From Marisa cornuarietis (lineage: Eukaryota; Mollusca; Gastropoda; Architaenioglossa; Ampullariidae), in contig SMMW01000001.1 in the NCBI GenBank assembly GCA_004794655.1, forward strand, positions 5,353,501-5,417,500: a stretch of DNA of 64,000 nt. Direction: 5' to 3'. The translations under genes were made by a program, and so were the position numbers. Shown here one piece after another: positions 25,521 through 38,100 of this stretch. The notes under the pieces are model-generated. The model was given only the letters and a program-made list of their open reading frames with translations. It searched no databases and was not told where the DNA came from. How positions within the stretch are numbered: position 1 is the stretch's first letter; every line of letters begins with the position of its first letter.

Positions 25521-28500
25521 TATTTGGTCAGACCCGTGATCGAACGTCCAGGTCTCTAATGCTCATACTCATTGTTCTCCCATAGGTTCGGGACCGTGTC
25601 TCTTCTGGGCCTTCGTTCCTGGGGAGTATCGGCCGGATAGTGACTGTATGGACAAGTCCCATTACCCAGTTGCTGACTCTGACACGAGCACGAGTTCTCT
25701 TTCTTTGTACTCCTCCTAACGTCCTGTCACGTGGTGAGTGTTGGTGGGGCAGGCATGGAGGGAGCGGAAGGGAGAGGAAAGATACATGGGGTCTCAAGCT
25801 CGCACGACGTGACAAGCGAGATCCGATTTCGCATTCAGCAACAACAAGTTTTATGAAGATAATAGATATTACTGTCATCATCGCTACACGTCCCATAAAC
25901 CACGGAGAGTAGGGGTGGGTGGGTGGCAGACCGGGGAGGGACAGAGGGGAGTGGGTGAGAGAATGATGAAAAAGAACCGCTCCTCAAGTCCAACTTCACA
26001 AACACTGATATGAATGGTTTGGAGGCAAACCTTATTAACATCACACCTGTCCAGGTGAGGAATAGTTTGGGTCGCGCGAGCCAGCAATGTGACGTTTACG
26101 ACTGCCCGCCGGGCCAGTGGGGGGAGGAGGAGTAGGCAAGCTTCGGTGCATTCACCTTGACACTACCTTACCCACCCCCTACACACCCTTTTACCCACTA
26201 AGCGTACTCCTTACCGTCACACGACATCTACAAACAATAAACTTTTTATCCAGTTTCGAGGACGCCATCTTTGTCATGCGTACTAAATCAGCCTCGGTTC
26301 ACATTTACTCCTAATCGGTCGCACTTTCTTTCTTCACTTCTTTTGTCTTACAGGCGGAAACGAAGAATTAACAAACTGCAGAAGATAGTACTCCCGATCT
26401 TCCAAAGAAATAACTTAATTGAGGATCGGGGTAGAAACAAGAGCAAAAATCGCTTCAAGTGCTCCTTACATCCTGCAATGATTAAGAATGTTGGGGAGAC
26501 GTATAAAGAACAAATCGAAATGAAAATATTTTGTAAGAAAAATAATAACACATCGAGAGTAAAGGACACAGAAAATAATCCGTGGTGAATAAACGCGTGC
26601 TGGTGCTTTTTCAAATCATTGAACTGAACGTTGCAAAGTGCTGATAATAAAAATAAGAATCAAACTTTTAAAAAATAGCCACGTAACATCAAAACTTGGA
26701 ACACGTGTATTGCCGACCAAACGTGTACACACGAAGAATGCTTTTGCCATAAGCACTAAACGTATTGAGAGGCGTTATTTATGACGTCATTTAGTCCTGT
26801 TAACGTTTGGTTTGGCTGTAACCACAAAAAATATTCAAGGTTAAACCAAAATTACAACTGCGGTTGCCCAAGAAATCATTTTCTTGCAGTATTCCGTTAT
26901 TTAACAAAAGAAAAAAATGTAAACATCGCTGTATATCTTTTTACATGAAGCTGTTGTGTAATTATTTACTATAGCTTCCTTGTCAGAAGACCCACATTGC
27001 TAAGGACAACAAATGGTCTCCTGTGATTTAGTTTGGGTTAGCCGGAGATTTTTCCGGTTGAAAAAAAATGTGTTTATCCAGCTGGCTGACTGGGCCAGTC
27101 TTCAGCGACTCAGTGTAGCAGTACGTGAGGTGGGCTTACACAGAGAGCGCAAAACAGGAAGACACAAAAGTTTGCCCACACATTGCCACATAAGATGGTA
27201 CCTCCGCAATCATCGTCATCTTGGGCAGACTTCCAAGTATAAATGGAATCTCAATCTTTGATGGTATTTCAGATATCTTTCAAAGTCAACGTTAGTAATA
27301 CAAGTAAGCTGTAACTGTACATTTAAATCTTCATTTTGATCAAAAGGTACAGTCATCTAACAGTCACTAGCATCCTGAAAATACTTTTTTAAATCATTAT
27401 TTTGATGTCTTTCCGCCAATGAGCCTTTTAACGCGGCGTGCAACTGGTTATTCCATTTTGTGGACCAGGATCCGAGCAAAGCCGACATGCAAATGGTCCT
27501 CCTGCCCAACCCGTCCCTGACCATTCGTCAGCCGCTTAGTCCAACCTCGTGCTTCGCAGACACGCTGCCTAACTGTATTTCCTGGCCCGAAGCAGTGTTC
27601 GTCTGCTTATACCCACGGGCACTTCCATTCTCAAGTAACGAGACTGTGATCGTGATTACGGACACGTGCATGTCCTTGGTGCCAAAAATATCCAAACTTG
27701 TCTACCCTACCCACTTCTTGTTTTAGAGGACAAGTCGGAAGTCATCGTTTTTTATTCGTCCAGGGGAAACATTTGTCTAAATATATAATGCTTCGGAAGA
27801 GGTAAACATAAATATGCGGGCTTTCGCTGTGTGATATGTCAGCCATTATGCCTCAAATCTCCTTTTTCGACCTTGCCACTTTTCTTCTACTTTATTTCAG
27901 TTCATTATCAGCCTTTGTCTTCAGTGTTAGCAGCACCAATATCTTTATGATAAGGAAGAATAGGCTAAACGAATGTTATTACTCTTTGTTACTTAAGTTC
28001 TTAAGTCAAACATGTCAATCTCCACAAGTAAAATGAATATATTTGACAAGAGTGGGAAAGTTTCAACTTGAAGTTTTTTTCGTCAAGCTTGACTCTGACA
28101 AAGTGTATGTTTGTACGCAGAGATGCTTAAAAATGCGTCAAGTGCAAAAAAGCAATAAAGGAGTGCAGACGCCTTGTCCTGAAGTCCTCAAACTGTTGCA
28201 TGCAGCAGTTTATTTTTGGTAATGCCAACCATTCTTTTTAAATCGTACTTTTGAAATTACAGTACGAAAATGAGACAAAACGTACTCCGTCTTGACCTCT
28301 AACCCAACCTTGCTTCACCCAATGAAAATTAAAAATAGCTTCTCCTTAGCCCTTGACCTAGAAAAGCTCTAAAGACTCTTCTTTTGTCCAAGGCTGAACC
28401 CAGAAAAAAAATTAATTCTTCGGCGTGGATAGAAAGGGGAAGAGTCTGACTACGTAATTAAATTAACCGAGTAGTTTTAAAACTTAAACAGAAATATGAG

Positions 28501-28596
28501 ACATTTTATTCTACAAAGTACGAGGTCAAACATTAGGCCCGCTGTGGCTGCACATCAAGCACTATAGCACTCTTTCGTTCTTTTCTTTCAACCCCT

Positions 28597-29460
28597 TCCA
28601 CCTGTGATGTTCAACATTTTGGAGAACATCATGCATGAAACCCTTCACGACCATCTCACTTCCATTTCCGTCGGTAGAAGGCTGATTTGCAGCCTACGCT
28701 TTCCAGACAACATCGATCCGATAGCAGGCACTTACAGAGAACTGCAAGACCTTACCAAGAGACTGACAAACTGTTCGAACGGATATGAAAGGGAGACCAG
28801 CACTGACTAGGGTAAAGTCGTGGTCATTGGCGACGGAAAAACAGAGATCTACATGAACGAAATACGGCTCGAAGAGATAAACAGTTTTAAACACTGGGAG
28901 CCGCTCACTCCAAAGATGGCAGTTCCGCGACAGATATATATATATATACACCAGGATCGCAACAACAAAAGCGGCAATGACTAAGTTAACTTAGCTAAGC
29001 ATTGTATGGTTTCAGCCATAACATCAGGTTTACTACAAGGTACAATCTGTACAAGTTACTCGTGGTCCTCATCCTGATTTACGGATGTGAAACGCGAATT
29101 CTGCTTGACGATATGGAGAGGAGAATCCAGGCATTCAAGCAAATGTCTTAGGAGGCTGCTCCAGATCTCGCACAGAAATAATAACGACTTGTATGAAGAC
29201 ACCAGGAACCTCTACTAGCAGCAGTCAGTAGGCGTAAAATGGTCTTTTTCTGCTCACGTGACCAGGAACAGCACCTTGTAGAAGACTATCCTCAAGGTAC
29301 CTTGGATGGTAGTCAACGCCACAGAAAAACTGGCTGAACGCAAAGGAGATGAAAGGACGTCCTGCACAGGACGTCCAAGACAGACATGAGTGGTGTGCTT
29401 TGTCACATGCCCTTCCCAAAGACCGGTGCCAGTCAAGGAACGGATGATGATGATGATGAT
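28597..29460 (+). mobile_element. RTE-like LINE remnant, RT C-terminal half, ending in a GAT-repeat tail
   Basis: The plus strand encodes broken pieces in order: FNILENIMHETLHDHL.. SVG.RLICSLRF (28604-28810), then GDGKTEIYMNEIRLEEINSF (about 28825-28885), then a YKLLVVLILIYGCET-like block (about 29040-29110), then a GTLDGSQRHRK-like end (about 29290-29330). The catalytic FADD-type motif reads FPDN, so the RT would be inactive even without the frameshifts. The sequence stops in (GAT)n at 29443-29460, which fits the simple-repeat 3' tails of RTE elements. It is 5'-truncated. Confidence 0.85.
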
Positions 29461-30000
29461 TAGGAGGAGGAGGATTATGATGATGATGGCTCTATTATGC
29501 AGGATATAGCACTCTAATAAGGACATTTTTCATTCAGGTCCAGACCCATTCTATGATACTTGTTCACACCAATTGAGTGTATTTTGCTAACTCACTATTT
29601 ATGTTTCCAAACTATCAGTCTCCTTGTCGAAACACTGGAATATTCTCTTAAGACCAATACGTATGTTTTCTCCTACTACTTGCATCCTTCTCACGTAGTC
29701 TCTAACTACATCTGCTGAGTATCTTTTCGGATCCTGCTCTCCTTACGCAGCCTCTTTTGTCCATAAAATGCAAGTTTAAGTGGCTGTGACAGTTTACTGA
29801 AATGCAACCCTATGCAACAAAGCAACCCTTCGTTTTTAAATTCCTTACTGACATCACGTTAATTAGTTTGTTTTCTAAGAATATTTCTCTGTCGCCTTCA
29901 CACTAAATAAAATTAAATTAGCAATATCTTGCAGAATGTACTAGAATCTGTAATCAGACAAGAGCAGTGTGGAGTAAGAATCTAAATGTAAAGGAGTGGA

Positions 30001-31080
30001 GAGAGGAAAAGATTACTTTCGGCTTGTGCCGGGATCTTCGCGTCACCGGCTGACCGTCTTTCTCCAGCCGAGCGCCAGTTCATCAGCCATAGCAGACACT
30101 CATTGAGTAAGCCCTGACGGTTCATTAGGCACCGAGTTGTGTTTGACTTGCGTCGGTTTTCACCCCGACAATAAAACCGACAAACTTAACCTCTCTGTTT
30201 ACGCCAAAGAGGCACCCAGCTAAATTAAGTGACACTCTTGGAATGAGCAGGGCGGGAGGACAACCTGCCTCCCTTCCGAGAGAGCTTATGACGCCTCGCC
30301 CGCGGGCCTGACGGAAATTCATTTAGCCCCAGTTGGCACATTTTGCCGGACCTAATTGCTTTTGGGGGACTATAACTATTGATGACACAGAGTGATCTAA
30401 TAAGGACAGGAGCAAGATCGTCCACGTCCAATTTCTACACTCTGGTGGTCTCCCTTGGGCTGAGCTAGGGTGCCCCAAACCAATCTGTCGCTTTGTCGCA
30501 GGAATTGGTTTATCAACATACAAACTATCTGAATAATCTGATTACTCAATTATTGAAATTGAGTGGAAATAAATTAGGGACTTGTAAGAAACATACTAAT
30601 CGAATCTCCCGTCAGTAATGAGGCAGGCCCGAACGCCGTCCTCCCTGCCTCTCCAAGACTTCTTGGGCGGACAGGAGAACGATGGCGCCAGAGATTGCAG
30701 TCATCTTTTTCCTCCCCCTACACGCTAATGTTCTGACTTAATCAGGGCTAAGGGTGAAATAGTCTTCAAAACTGGCATTTTCCAATATAACCGAATCATC
30801 AGCCGAAATCAAGCGAGCCAGTCGCGGATTTCAAGCGAGGATGAGAGGCGCGTGCGGTTTGAAGGACATCCAGAGGACTGTGGGGCGAGGTATTTAAGTA
30901 CAATCTTAGCTGCTTGCCTGGGTGGACAGCTGGATGTATTTGTGGTGGGCGTGACACGGCGTTTCCAGGTGAGCACAGGTGTAGATGACATGCAGCTCGG
31001 GAAGTGCCAATGGCAGCCATGTTCCGCATGTGGGGCGGTACCTCCCTGATCTACTCCGGCGTCGCCCAGTCATGGTGAGG
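30001..31080. promoter_or_regulatory. Candidate regulatory block upstream of the bHLH exon
   Basis: Non-repetitive sequence of balanced composition with CTAATTGCTTTTGGGGG, ACTATTGATGACACAG and GCTAAATTAAGTGACAC. It lies 4-5 kb before the bHLH exon. No exon-like frame with fitting splice signals was found. Confidence 0.25.
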
Positions 31081-31380
31081 CCAACTCACTCTTTGATTTT
31101 AATGGACGGCACGTGGGGATGTATATCCGTGACCACTTGCAGTGTTCTCTGCCTCAGAAAGGTTTTGTGGATTTCCTGTATCAATGTCCCTCGTGCTGGG
31201 GTGTGGCGTGTCTACCTCTCGAGGTCAGTTTTGTAGGCCAAAGAATGTTTTTTCCATGTCACGTTGGCTGCTTCATTATGCTGTAGAGCTGGAGATGCAA
31301 ACTGTCAGGCAATTTACATTAGTCTGGGAATTCCGTGAAACGTTAAATGCCTAACATGGCAAACTTATGTCACCGTTTAC

Positions 31381-31459
<79 letters not shown>
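31381..31459 (+). repeat. GAT microsatellite, 26 units
   Basis: A perfect (GAT)n run. It could be the tail of a lost RTE element, but no element sequence is recognisable upstream. Confidence 0.97.
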
Positions 31460-33703
31460 GCTGCAAGTTATGGTTTTTAATGTGAACGCTGTTCTGGAGT
31501 ACACAGTCCGCTGAACGTAGCCACCAGTTTGTGATCCTGCAACCCGACGACATCATTTGTTTCATGAAGCGCAGATCTGTGAAAAAAAACCAAGACAATG
31601 TTGAATAGCCAAATCTGTGCATCCACCTTTCCTTTTCACAAGAAGATCACATTCCCCACCCACCCACCCCCATTTAGCATTTTGTGTTGTACTCTATTTG
31701 TAGTTCACTACCGAGTGAAGAAATGCGCTATTTAAGTTCTCTTTTAGGATAATAATAATGATAATATGTAAACTACTGATTAAAAGGCAAGCTTGCTAAA
31801 GGAAAAAAAACTAAAGTTGTAAAAGAACAATGGTATCATCTGAAGGATACTTTCCAATGGACCCAATGTTTGGCTGTTCCATGATTAAGGCTGAGTAGTA
31901 CGGCCAGCGTTTGAAAGTAGACGGAAAAAAGTAAGAGGCTGATGTTGGATATTTGAGTAGCTGTACATTATATTACATGTTCAAACTAAATAACGTTGTC
32001 AAGCGGGAAAATAAATGAAAATGTAAAGCAAATTCCTGTATAAAGCAAATTTTAAACTTTTCGTTTAAAAAGAACAATTCTACATTTGAGCATGTTCCAT
32101 ATTCTTTCTAGAATTCAACACTACAAGAAAGAAAGCAAGAAAGAAAGATTTGTACAAAACAATAAACAAATTAGGTCAAGTAGTTTATTATTATCTACTT
32201 ATTTATCATTCCAAAATGTAATTTACATTACAAAAGTGTGTATGTGTGCGTGCGAGAGTGAGTGCAAGCTGATATTTTATTGAGTATAATCTAGTACAGA
32301 CTGACAACCTGGATTGGTAAGAAATTGAGACATTTTTGCATATGAGATGAAAGGGACATTCGGGGTCAGAGCCTCGACCAGCAAATTTCGGAAAAACTTT
32401 GCTGTGGGGGGGTGGGGGGTGTTTCTTCCTTCCCCCTCCTTTCTTCCATGTTCCGCATTTGCGCCCTCCTCGCAGTGGATGACTTTCTGCAGCGGACCCT
32501 CTTCAGAGACATTAACAGCATTGCGCGCCCGGAAATTGATTAAACAGCAAATCCTTCCAATATGGCCGTCATCAATCAAATTTCTCTACTCCAAAGCTTG
32601 AGTTGATTTGCTCAAGTCCCTCCGCTGCAAATTTATTCATAGGTAGCTTTTCACGGGCGGTGCAGTCCGTGTCGTGCTGGCTGTGGCATCTATCTCTGTC
32701 ACGGTTCTGGAGTCTTTTCCCCTACTCCTACCCCCCACCAAACAAGGCGACGAAATGAGATTGTTTTGGAGGCTTTGTCTTGTGTTGAGATGTGTGGAGG
32801 GCAGCGCGAGGGCTAACTGGAGGGCGGCTAGGATTTGACGAATGAAACAAAAAGACCGCATACGTCATATTTATAAATGAGTATTTTCGCTTTGGTTGTT
32901 GTTGTTGTTGTTGTTGTTTTTTAAGAAAAGCCTCTTAGTAAACAATGTGTAAAATAATGTGTGGGTGGCGTAGGACATGTATTTTTATGTTTATGCGTAT
33001 ACTTGCGTGTTTCTGCATGTGAGCAAGCCAGGGAATGACTGCAAGCATGCATTCACGACTGCAATCATCGCATACACTTCTGCCCTTCCGTCTGTAACCT
33101 CTTGTCCGGCAGGAAGGTCTGTGATATAAAACAAAGAATACCATTTTTTTCTGCTCTGACTTGGGCGGCTGGGCTGTTCTACTCATGCGAGAAAAGCCGA
33201 ACGCGGTTCCCAGCCTGACTAACTTTGACCATGACGGTTTTGATCGTTCAATCAATCTGTCCAAATTAACAGTCTACGTCAGAACCCTAACCCTAATCCT
33301 TAACTTAACCCAACACCCGAGAGCTATCTCAATCATCGATGTCAAGCTAGCAGGTTAACACCCACGTACACACAGAGGGAAGGTGATGGTGGGGGGAGTG
33401 GGAAAAAATCTCCAGAACAGAAATAAATAACAAAGCGTGTTTACCAAAGAGGAAATAAAAGATTCATCAAATCACGAACCTGCACCTTTTGTACTGAAAA
33501 CCACCCCCTTTTTCTCACTACACTTTTGCAGCTTCGTGAAAAGCAGTAATTAATTAAGCCGTTTTAGGTACTGCATTTTCATTGGCCACTATACAAGGAC
33601 GCATTAAAAGACGGTGCGCGCATGCGTAATAAAAGTCAGTACGGGAAAAAAATTGCGTACCTCCCGCTCTTAAGTCATAAGAAATATTTCTACTCTCTCT
33701 CTC

Positions 33704-33708
<5 letters not shown>

Positions 33709-33766
<58 letters not shown>
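33709..33766 (+). repeat. TG microsatellite, about 29 units
   Basis: A (GT)n run preceded by a short (CT)n tract at 33693-33707. Confidence 0.97.
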
Positions 33767-33767
<1 letters not shown>

Positions 33768-34730
33768 GGAGTAACTATACGTCATGTAATGTCATGTACT
33801 TGGGACTGTGCTGGACTGTCTGTCTTCATATCCTGATTGTCCCGCCTTCACTCCGTCTCGTCCTCGCTCTCATTTCTCTGAAAGCATAATACGTAACATC
33901 AGAGCAGCAAATGCATTACCGCTTTCCCCAAGTTCAATATACATTTTTTTGTTAAATTATTATTATTATCGTTGTCAGCAAATTAGTTGAATGTCTAATA
34001 ACGTGTGCGTCGGTTGTGTTTGTAATGCACATTAAATTTTGCTGACGTAGATTTTAAGCATTTATCTATGTTCTATTTTTCGTTAACATTTTTTCTGTCC
34101 TTTCGTGTCCTTCTTTCCTTAGCATCCCGAGAAGATGACAGGTGAAACATTAATTAAACCAAAAGACAAAGGCACAGAGAACTTACAATAAAAGCTACAG
34201 CATATTTACTTCTGCGGCTTAGGGAAATGAGGAAAGAAGTTTCTAGTTGTGACATTTTTATCTGTAACCTGTATTAATTTTAGGTACGTACTTCATTTTT
34301 TATGAATTATTTAAGGAATCTTAACGGTTATCATGACTTTATTTTTTCCTTATACATGTAAGTATACTCACAGAGTTATTTTTTATTTACATAATTGCAC
34401 AATAGAACAATAATTCTAAGATATTTAAGTGATGTTGCATTGATGACCGTGATCTCAATGTAATAACTAATAGATAATGAACGTATGCTGTCCTATTAGC
34501 CTGGGCCTGAAAGATACTCACTCCAAAGGCTTAATATTTAACATCTGTGGGTACTTTAACGAGCACATTGATGTCTAATGTGTTATATAGGCAGATCGTC
34601 AACGCTCATTTCAACTTTATGCACCGTGTTTTACGCAACGTTAATTATTTTCATTTCCGTCACGACGAAATATTTTAGTTTGTAAAAATATTTTGAATCC
34701 AGTGGATTATACACTCTTTACATATGTTGG

Positions 34731-34861
34731 GTGGTCTTTGCATGTGTAAATACATTTAATTGTTCTTTTAAATTTCTTTTAAGATTCAGCGTTAGGCAAG
34801 TTTTGAGTCAATTTTACAGCCGCTGCTGCTTAATCTCATCTGTTTTCCTATGTGCTTGCAG
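34731..34861 (+). other. Open frame upstream of the bHLH exon: possible alternative start region, or simply intron
   Basis: The frame of the bHLH exon is open upstream to an ATG at 34731 with no stop. The predicted peptide is Phe/Cys-rich and resembles no known N-terminus of the family. It most likely is intron, given the polypyrimidine tract and AG at 34860-34861. A transcript starting here would still make an in-frame protein. Confidence 0.2.
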
Positions 34862-35100
34862 CATACTGGAGTTGCGGAAGGAAAAATCACGTGACGCGGC
34901 GAGGTCCAGACGAGGAAAAGAAAACTACGAGTTCTACGAGCTAGCTAAGTTACTTCCCTTGCCCGCGGCAATTACTAGTCAACTGGACAAAGCTTCCATA
35001 ATCCGACTGTCCATCAGCTACCTCAAACTGCGGGACTTTTCTGGTCACGGGGATCCACCTTGGAATCGAGATCCTGGCCACCACGTCAAAACCGTCAAAG
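34862..35100 (+). CDS. trh: Exon: bHLH domain of the NPAS3/trachealess-like protein
   Basis: A pyrimidine-rich tract and TTGCAG precede the exon and GTGAGA follows it. It begins with one base that completes a codon from an unseen upstream exon and ends one base into a codon. It encodes [18 protein letters not shown] (DNA-contacting basic region), helix 1 with [13 protein letters not shown], helix 2 with [19 protein letters not shown], then GHGDPPW, a hallmark after the bHLH in this subgroup. There are no stops or gaps. The reading frame stays open upstream to an ATG at 34731, but the strong acceptor and the family's usual exon boundary at ILELRKEK favour splicing at 34862. Confidence 0.96.
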
Positions 35101-38100
35101 GTGAGAGTTCGGGACAGGGGAGGTTAGGGGGGGGGTGGACTTTCGTCACAACGAAAACCTCTTTCAATGGAGGTCTTTGCACACATGCATAACCAGTTAC
35201 AAACGAACATGCTGAAAACTCACAGATTGCTCCGATGTCTCTTCAATAGGACATCAACCATTTGACTTATAATCACTGTTCTCGCTGTCACGCTTGGTTC
35301 TCCAAATGTCACCCACAGAAATCTCTGGCACAGCAGCAGTTAAGAACTTTTTCTGCCTTCGTCATTCCGTTGACCAAATTTCTGTTGACGTCATTTTCTT
35401 GCATTATTATTATTATTGTATTGACCATTTTTCTGTTTACATTTTCTCTTCCGTCGTTACATTTTATTTACGCTCATTTTCTACATGTGTCATTCCACTG
35501 GCTAATTTCTTTTGTTTACATTTTCTTCTACGTACTCCTTTAATCAATTTTCCGTTTCTGTCGTTTTCTGCCTCCATTATTCCGGTGACCATTTTTTTCC
35601 CCTTGCGTGCGCTATTTTCTGCCAACCTTATTCCATTGACCAAGTTTTCTTAAGCGGAGTTCTTTTCCCTAAATCATTTTTCTGCCCTATTTTTGGCATA
35701 AAATTTACCATCAGGAAGATTCCGTAATTTCTTTAAATTAAACAAACAAAACAGGTAGACGGTGCTCAGTGTCCTAGTATTACCCACTGTGTGGTGAGTT
35801 TATTATGCTGCGATATGTAGAGAACTTTAGGAACTAGTTAAGACCCTCTATATTGTAACGGGAGGGTGGGGAAGATGGGTTTAACCAGATCGTAACACGA
35901 TGGAGTGGCGAGACAAGACGAAGAACCAAGAACCAGGGCAGCCCGTCACTAGGAGAAAAGCCCGACACCATCCGGGGCTCCTATCTTTCTGCCTCGTTGC
36001 AGGACCGAGAAACATCCTGGACCGTATCGCGTTGGCACGGCAAGATTCTCTGCCCCTGCCTTTTCCTTCGTTTCAATCAGGTTCTAGCTACTTGAAGGGT
36101 CTGCCTCGATTTATCGCACACACCCTCGTCTCGCTGTTGGCTGATGCGATTCGCGATTGACGCCGATGTCAGCATAAAAAAGTGAAGAATAGCCCTTCTC
36201 AGATTTTCGAGACAAATGTTCGTGAGTTATAAAACTCATTGAGTCAGCGTGTAGAACGTCTGTGAGCGGTCAATGTCATATTTTGCTAATTGTTTCGCTT
36301 TATGATGACCACTCAAACCCTGGTTCACTTATAACAAAATTTACTCCAGTAGATTTCTTCCTTGAGAAATCACTACAGCTAATGTGGCGATGAAATAATT
36401 TCTCCGACTCTGTCATTGCCATTCTCCATCCTGAAAACAAACATGATCCGCGTGGTTACAGTACGCTTAGTACTCAGCCTGTTCCCTTGTGATTTTCTGA
36501 GAATCTCAAAGTCATTTTAAAAAAAAAACCAGGTAAGTAACGACTCAAGGCTATAAATAGGGTGCGTTCACGCTTAAAGGTCTAGTGGGATGCAATTTTT
36601 ATAACTGGGTAAATCGGTACAAAATACTATTTCCTACACTATAGGTGAATTGTCATCTGTCCTCGAGATAAAAGCCTATAACCACCATGCACGGAAAGAG
36701 ATCAAACTCGTGACGTCATGTTTGTACACAGATGTGAATAATTAACATATGATCCCAGATCTCTCACTTGTCAAATAAATGTATCCATGATGTCATGATG
36801 ATCTTCGTTGACCTCATTCTATAAATGGTGTCGTTTTCAGACGCGTATCTCAAGAATGGACATGGGTATATATCCAGCTTTGGGAAACAGTATGTTGTAC
36901 GGATATTTATTTAGTCATGAGAAATAATTACACCCAGCAAGACATTTAAGGCGACACCAACGTGAAATTGCTGGATGAGAACGACCTGGACTCCCATACC
37001 TGTTCACCGGCGCTCACCATGCATGCTGTCTTAAAGCTGTCTTTAGCCAGCAGTGGGAACAAGACAACACTGGTTGTGGAAACAGATTTGAAACTATTAC
37101 ATCATGTGCATCATATATGTTAACCTGGAAAAATGTCCTTGGTACAAACCGTTGCTGATCTTCTCATTGTGATTTTGCCGATGATTCTGCCGATGCCTGT
37201 AAAATCAGTGGCGAACGGAATCACATGATCCCAAATAATGGCAAGTCACGAAAAGTAAGATAGAAGCGGTCAAAAATCTCCTCGAGCAGCAAGAGACGGC
37301 ATGTGTGCTGGGATCAATCAATTCATTTTCTTATCAGTAAGACGTGTAACGCATCTATCTAAACGGCTGGGTGGCTGGGAGTCTGTGGATGCTGTGTCAT
37401 TTGATTTACCTGGCGACGTGGGTGGTAGGTACGCCATGCTGGCGGAAGGCAAAGATTATCTATAGCAAGGCAGGCAACTCTGACACAGCTTTACTCCGCT
37501 GCTCCACAACTTTTTTTTTCGGAGTGCGATCCTTTCCTGCCGAAATAAAGAAATAACGCCGGTAAGTGTCTGGCGTGGGTCATATTTGTGAACCGCTGCA
37601 GCACTCAAGATTATATAGGCTTATCTTTATAGTCTTCACACCCATCGTCTTCCCTACAACCTTGCAACAAAACCAGTCTTGTGGGCGACTCACAACAAAT
37701 ATTTTATTGGATTCACCTCTGCATCAGCAATCACAAGTCAGATACGGACTGTGTATTGAAAGACATAATTTTGTTCAAGAGTGATAGAGTATTTGAGCAG
37801 ACTGTGCATTGAAAGATAATTTTGTCAAAGAGTGATAGATTATTTGAGAAATGTTTAAAGGTTTATGATAAAATGTGACTTAGAAGCTTGATGTGTTAAA
37901 CGGTTACAAGCTGCAGAACATGTTAATAATTATTGATGTTACACTCTTTGTACTTTCAAACACTACCAAAGCATCAAATCTTTGAAGTCCTAAATCCTGT
38001 GTCTTTTTTCAATAGTTTCTTGTGCACAGCTTGTCACAATCTTGTTTAGGGAATGAAATAGGCGGAAGCGTTTAAAACAAAGCCCGTTGTCAAGAAAACA

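Larger units (their letters stand above)
21132..28596. other. No recognisable gene outside the listed island, repeat and SINE
   Basis: AT-rich except for 21550-23520 and around 25700-26150, where there are G-runs and pyrimidine tracts. Nothing codes for a family I know. Confidence 0.55.
29461..34861. other. Upstream region of the bHLH exon; no exon identified
   Basis: An earlier exon must end with two bases of a codon before a GT donor. I could not single one out here or further upstream. It holds a possible regulatory block, two microsatellites and AT-rich DNA. Confidence 0.5.

Noticed and set aside
33281..33318. Telomere-like CCCTAACCCTAA interstitial sequence
   Set aside because: Only about two perfect units followed by degenerate sequence; too short to call.
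35900..36160. Possible additional exon after the bHLH exon (86-codon frame)
   Set aside because: The phases of 34862-35100 and 40614-40693 already join perfectly, and the peptide does not match the family linker.
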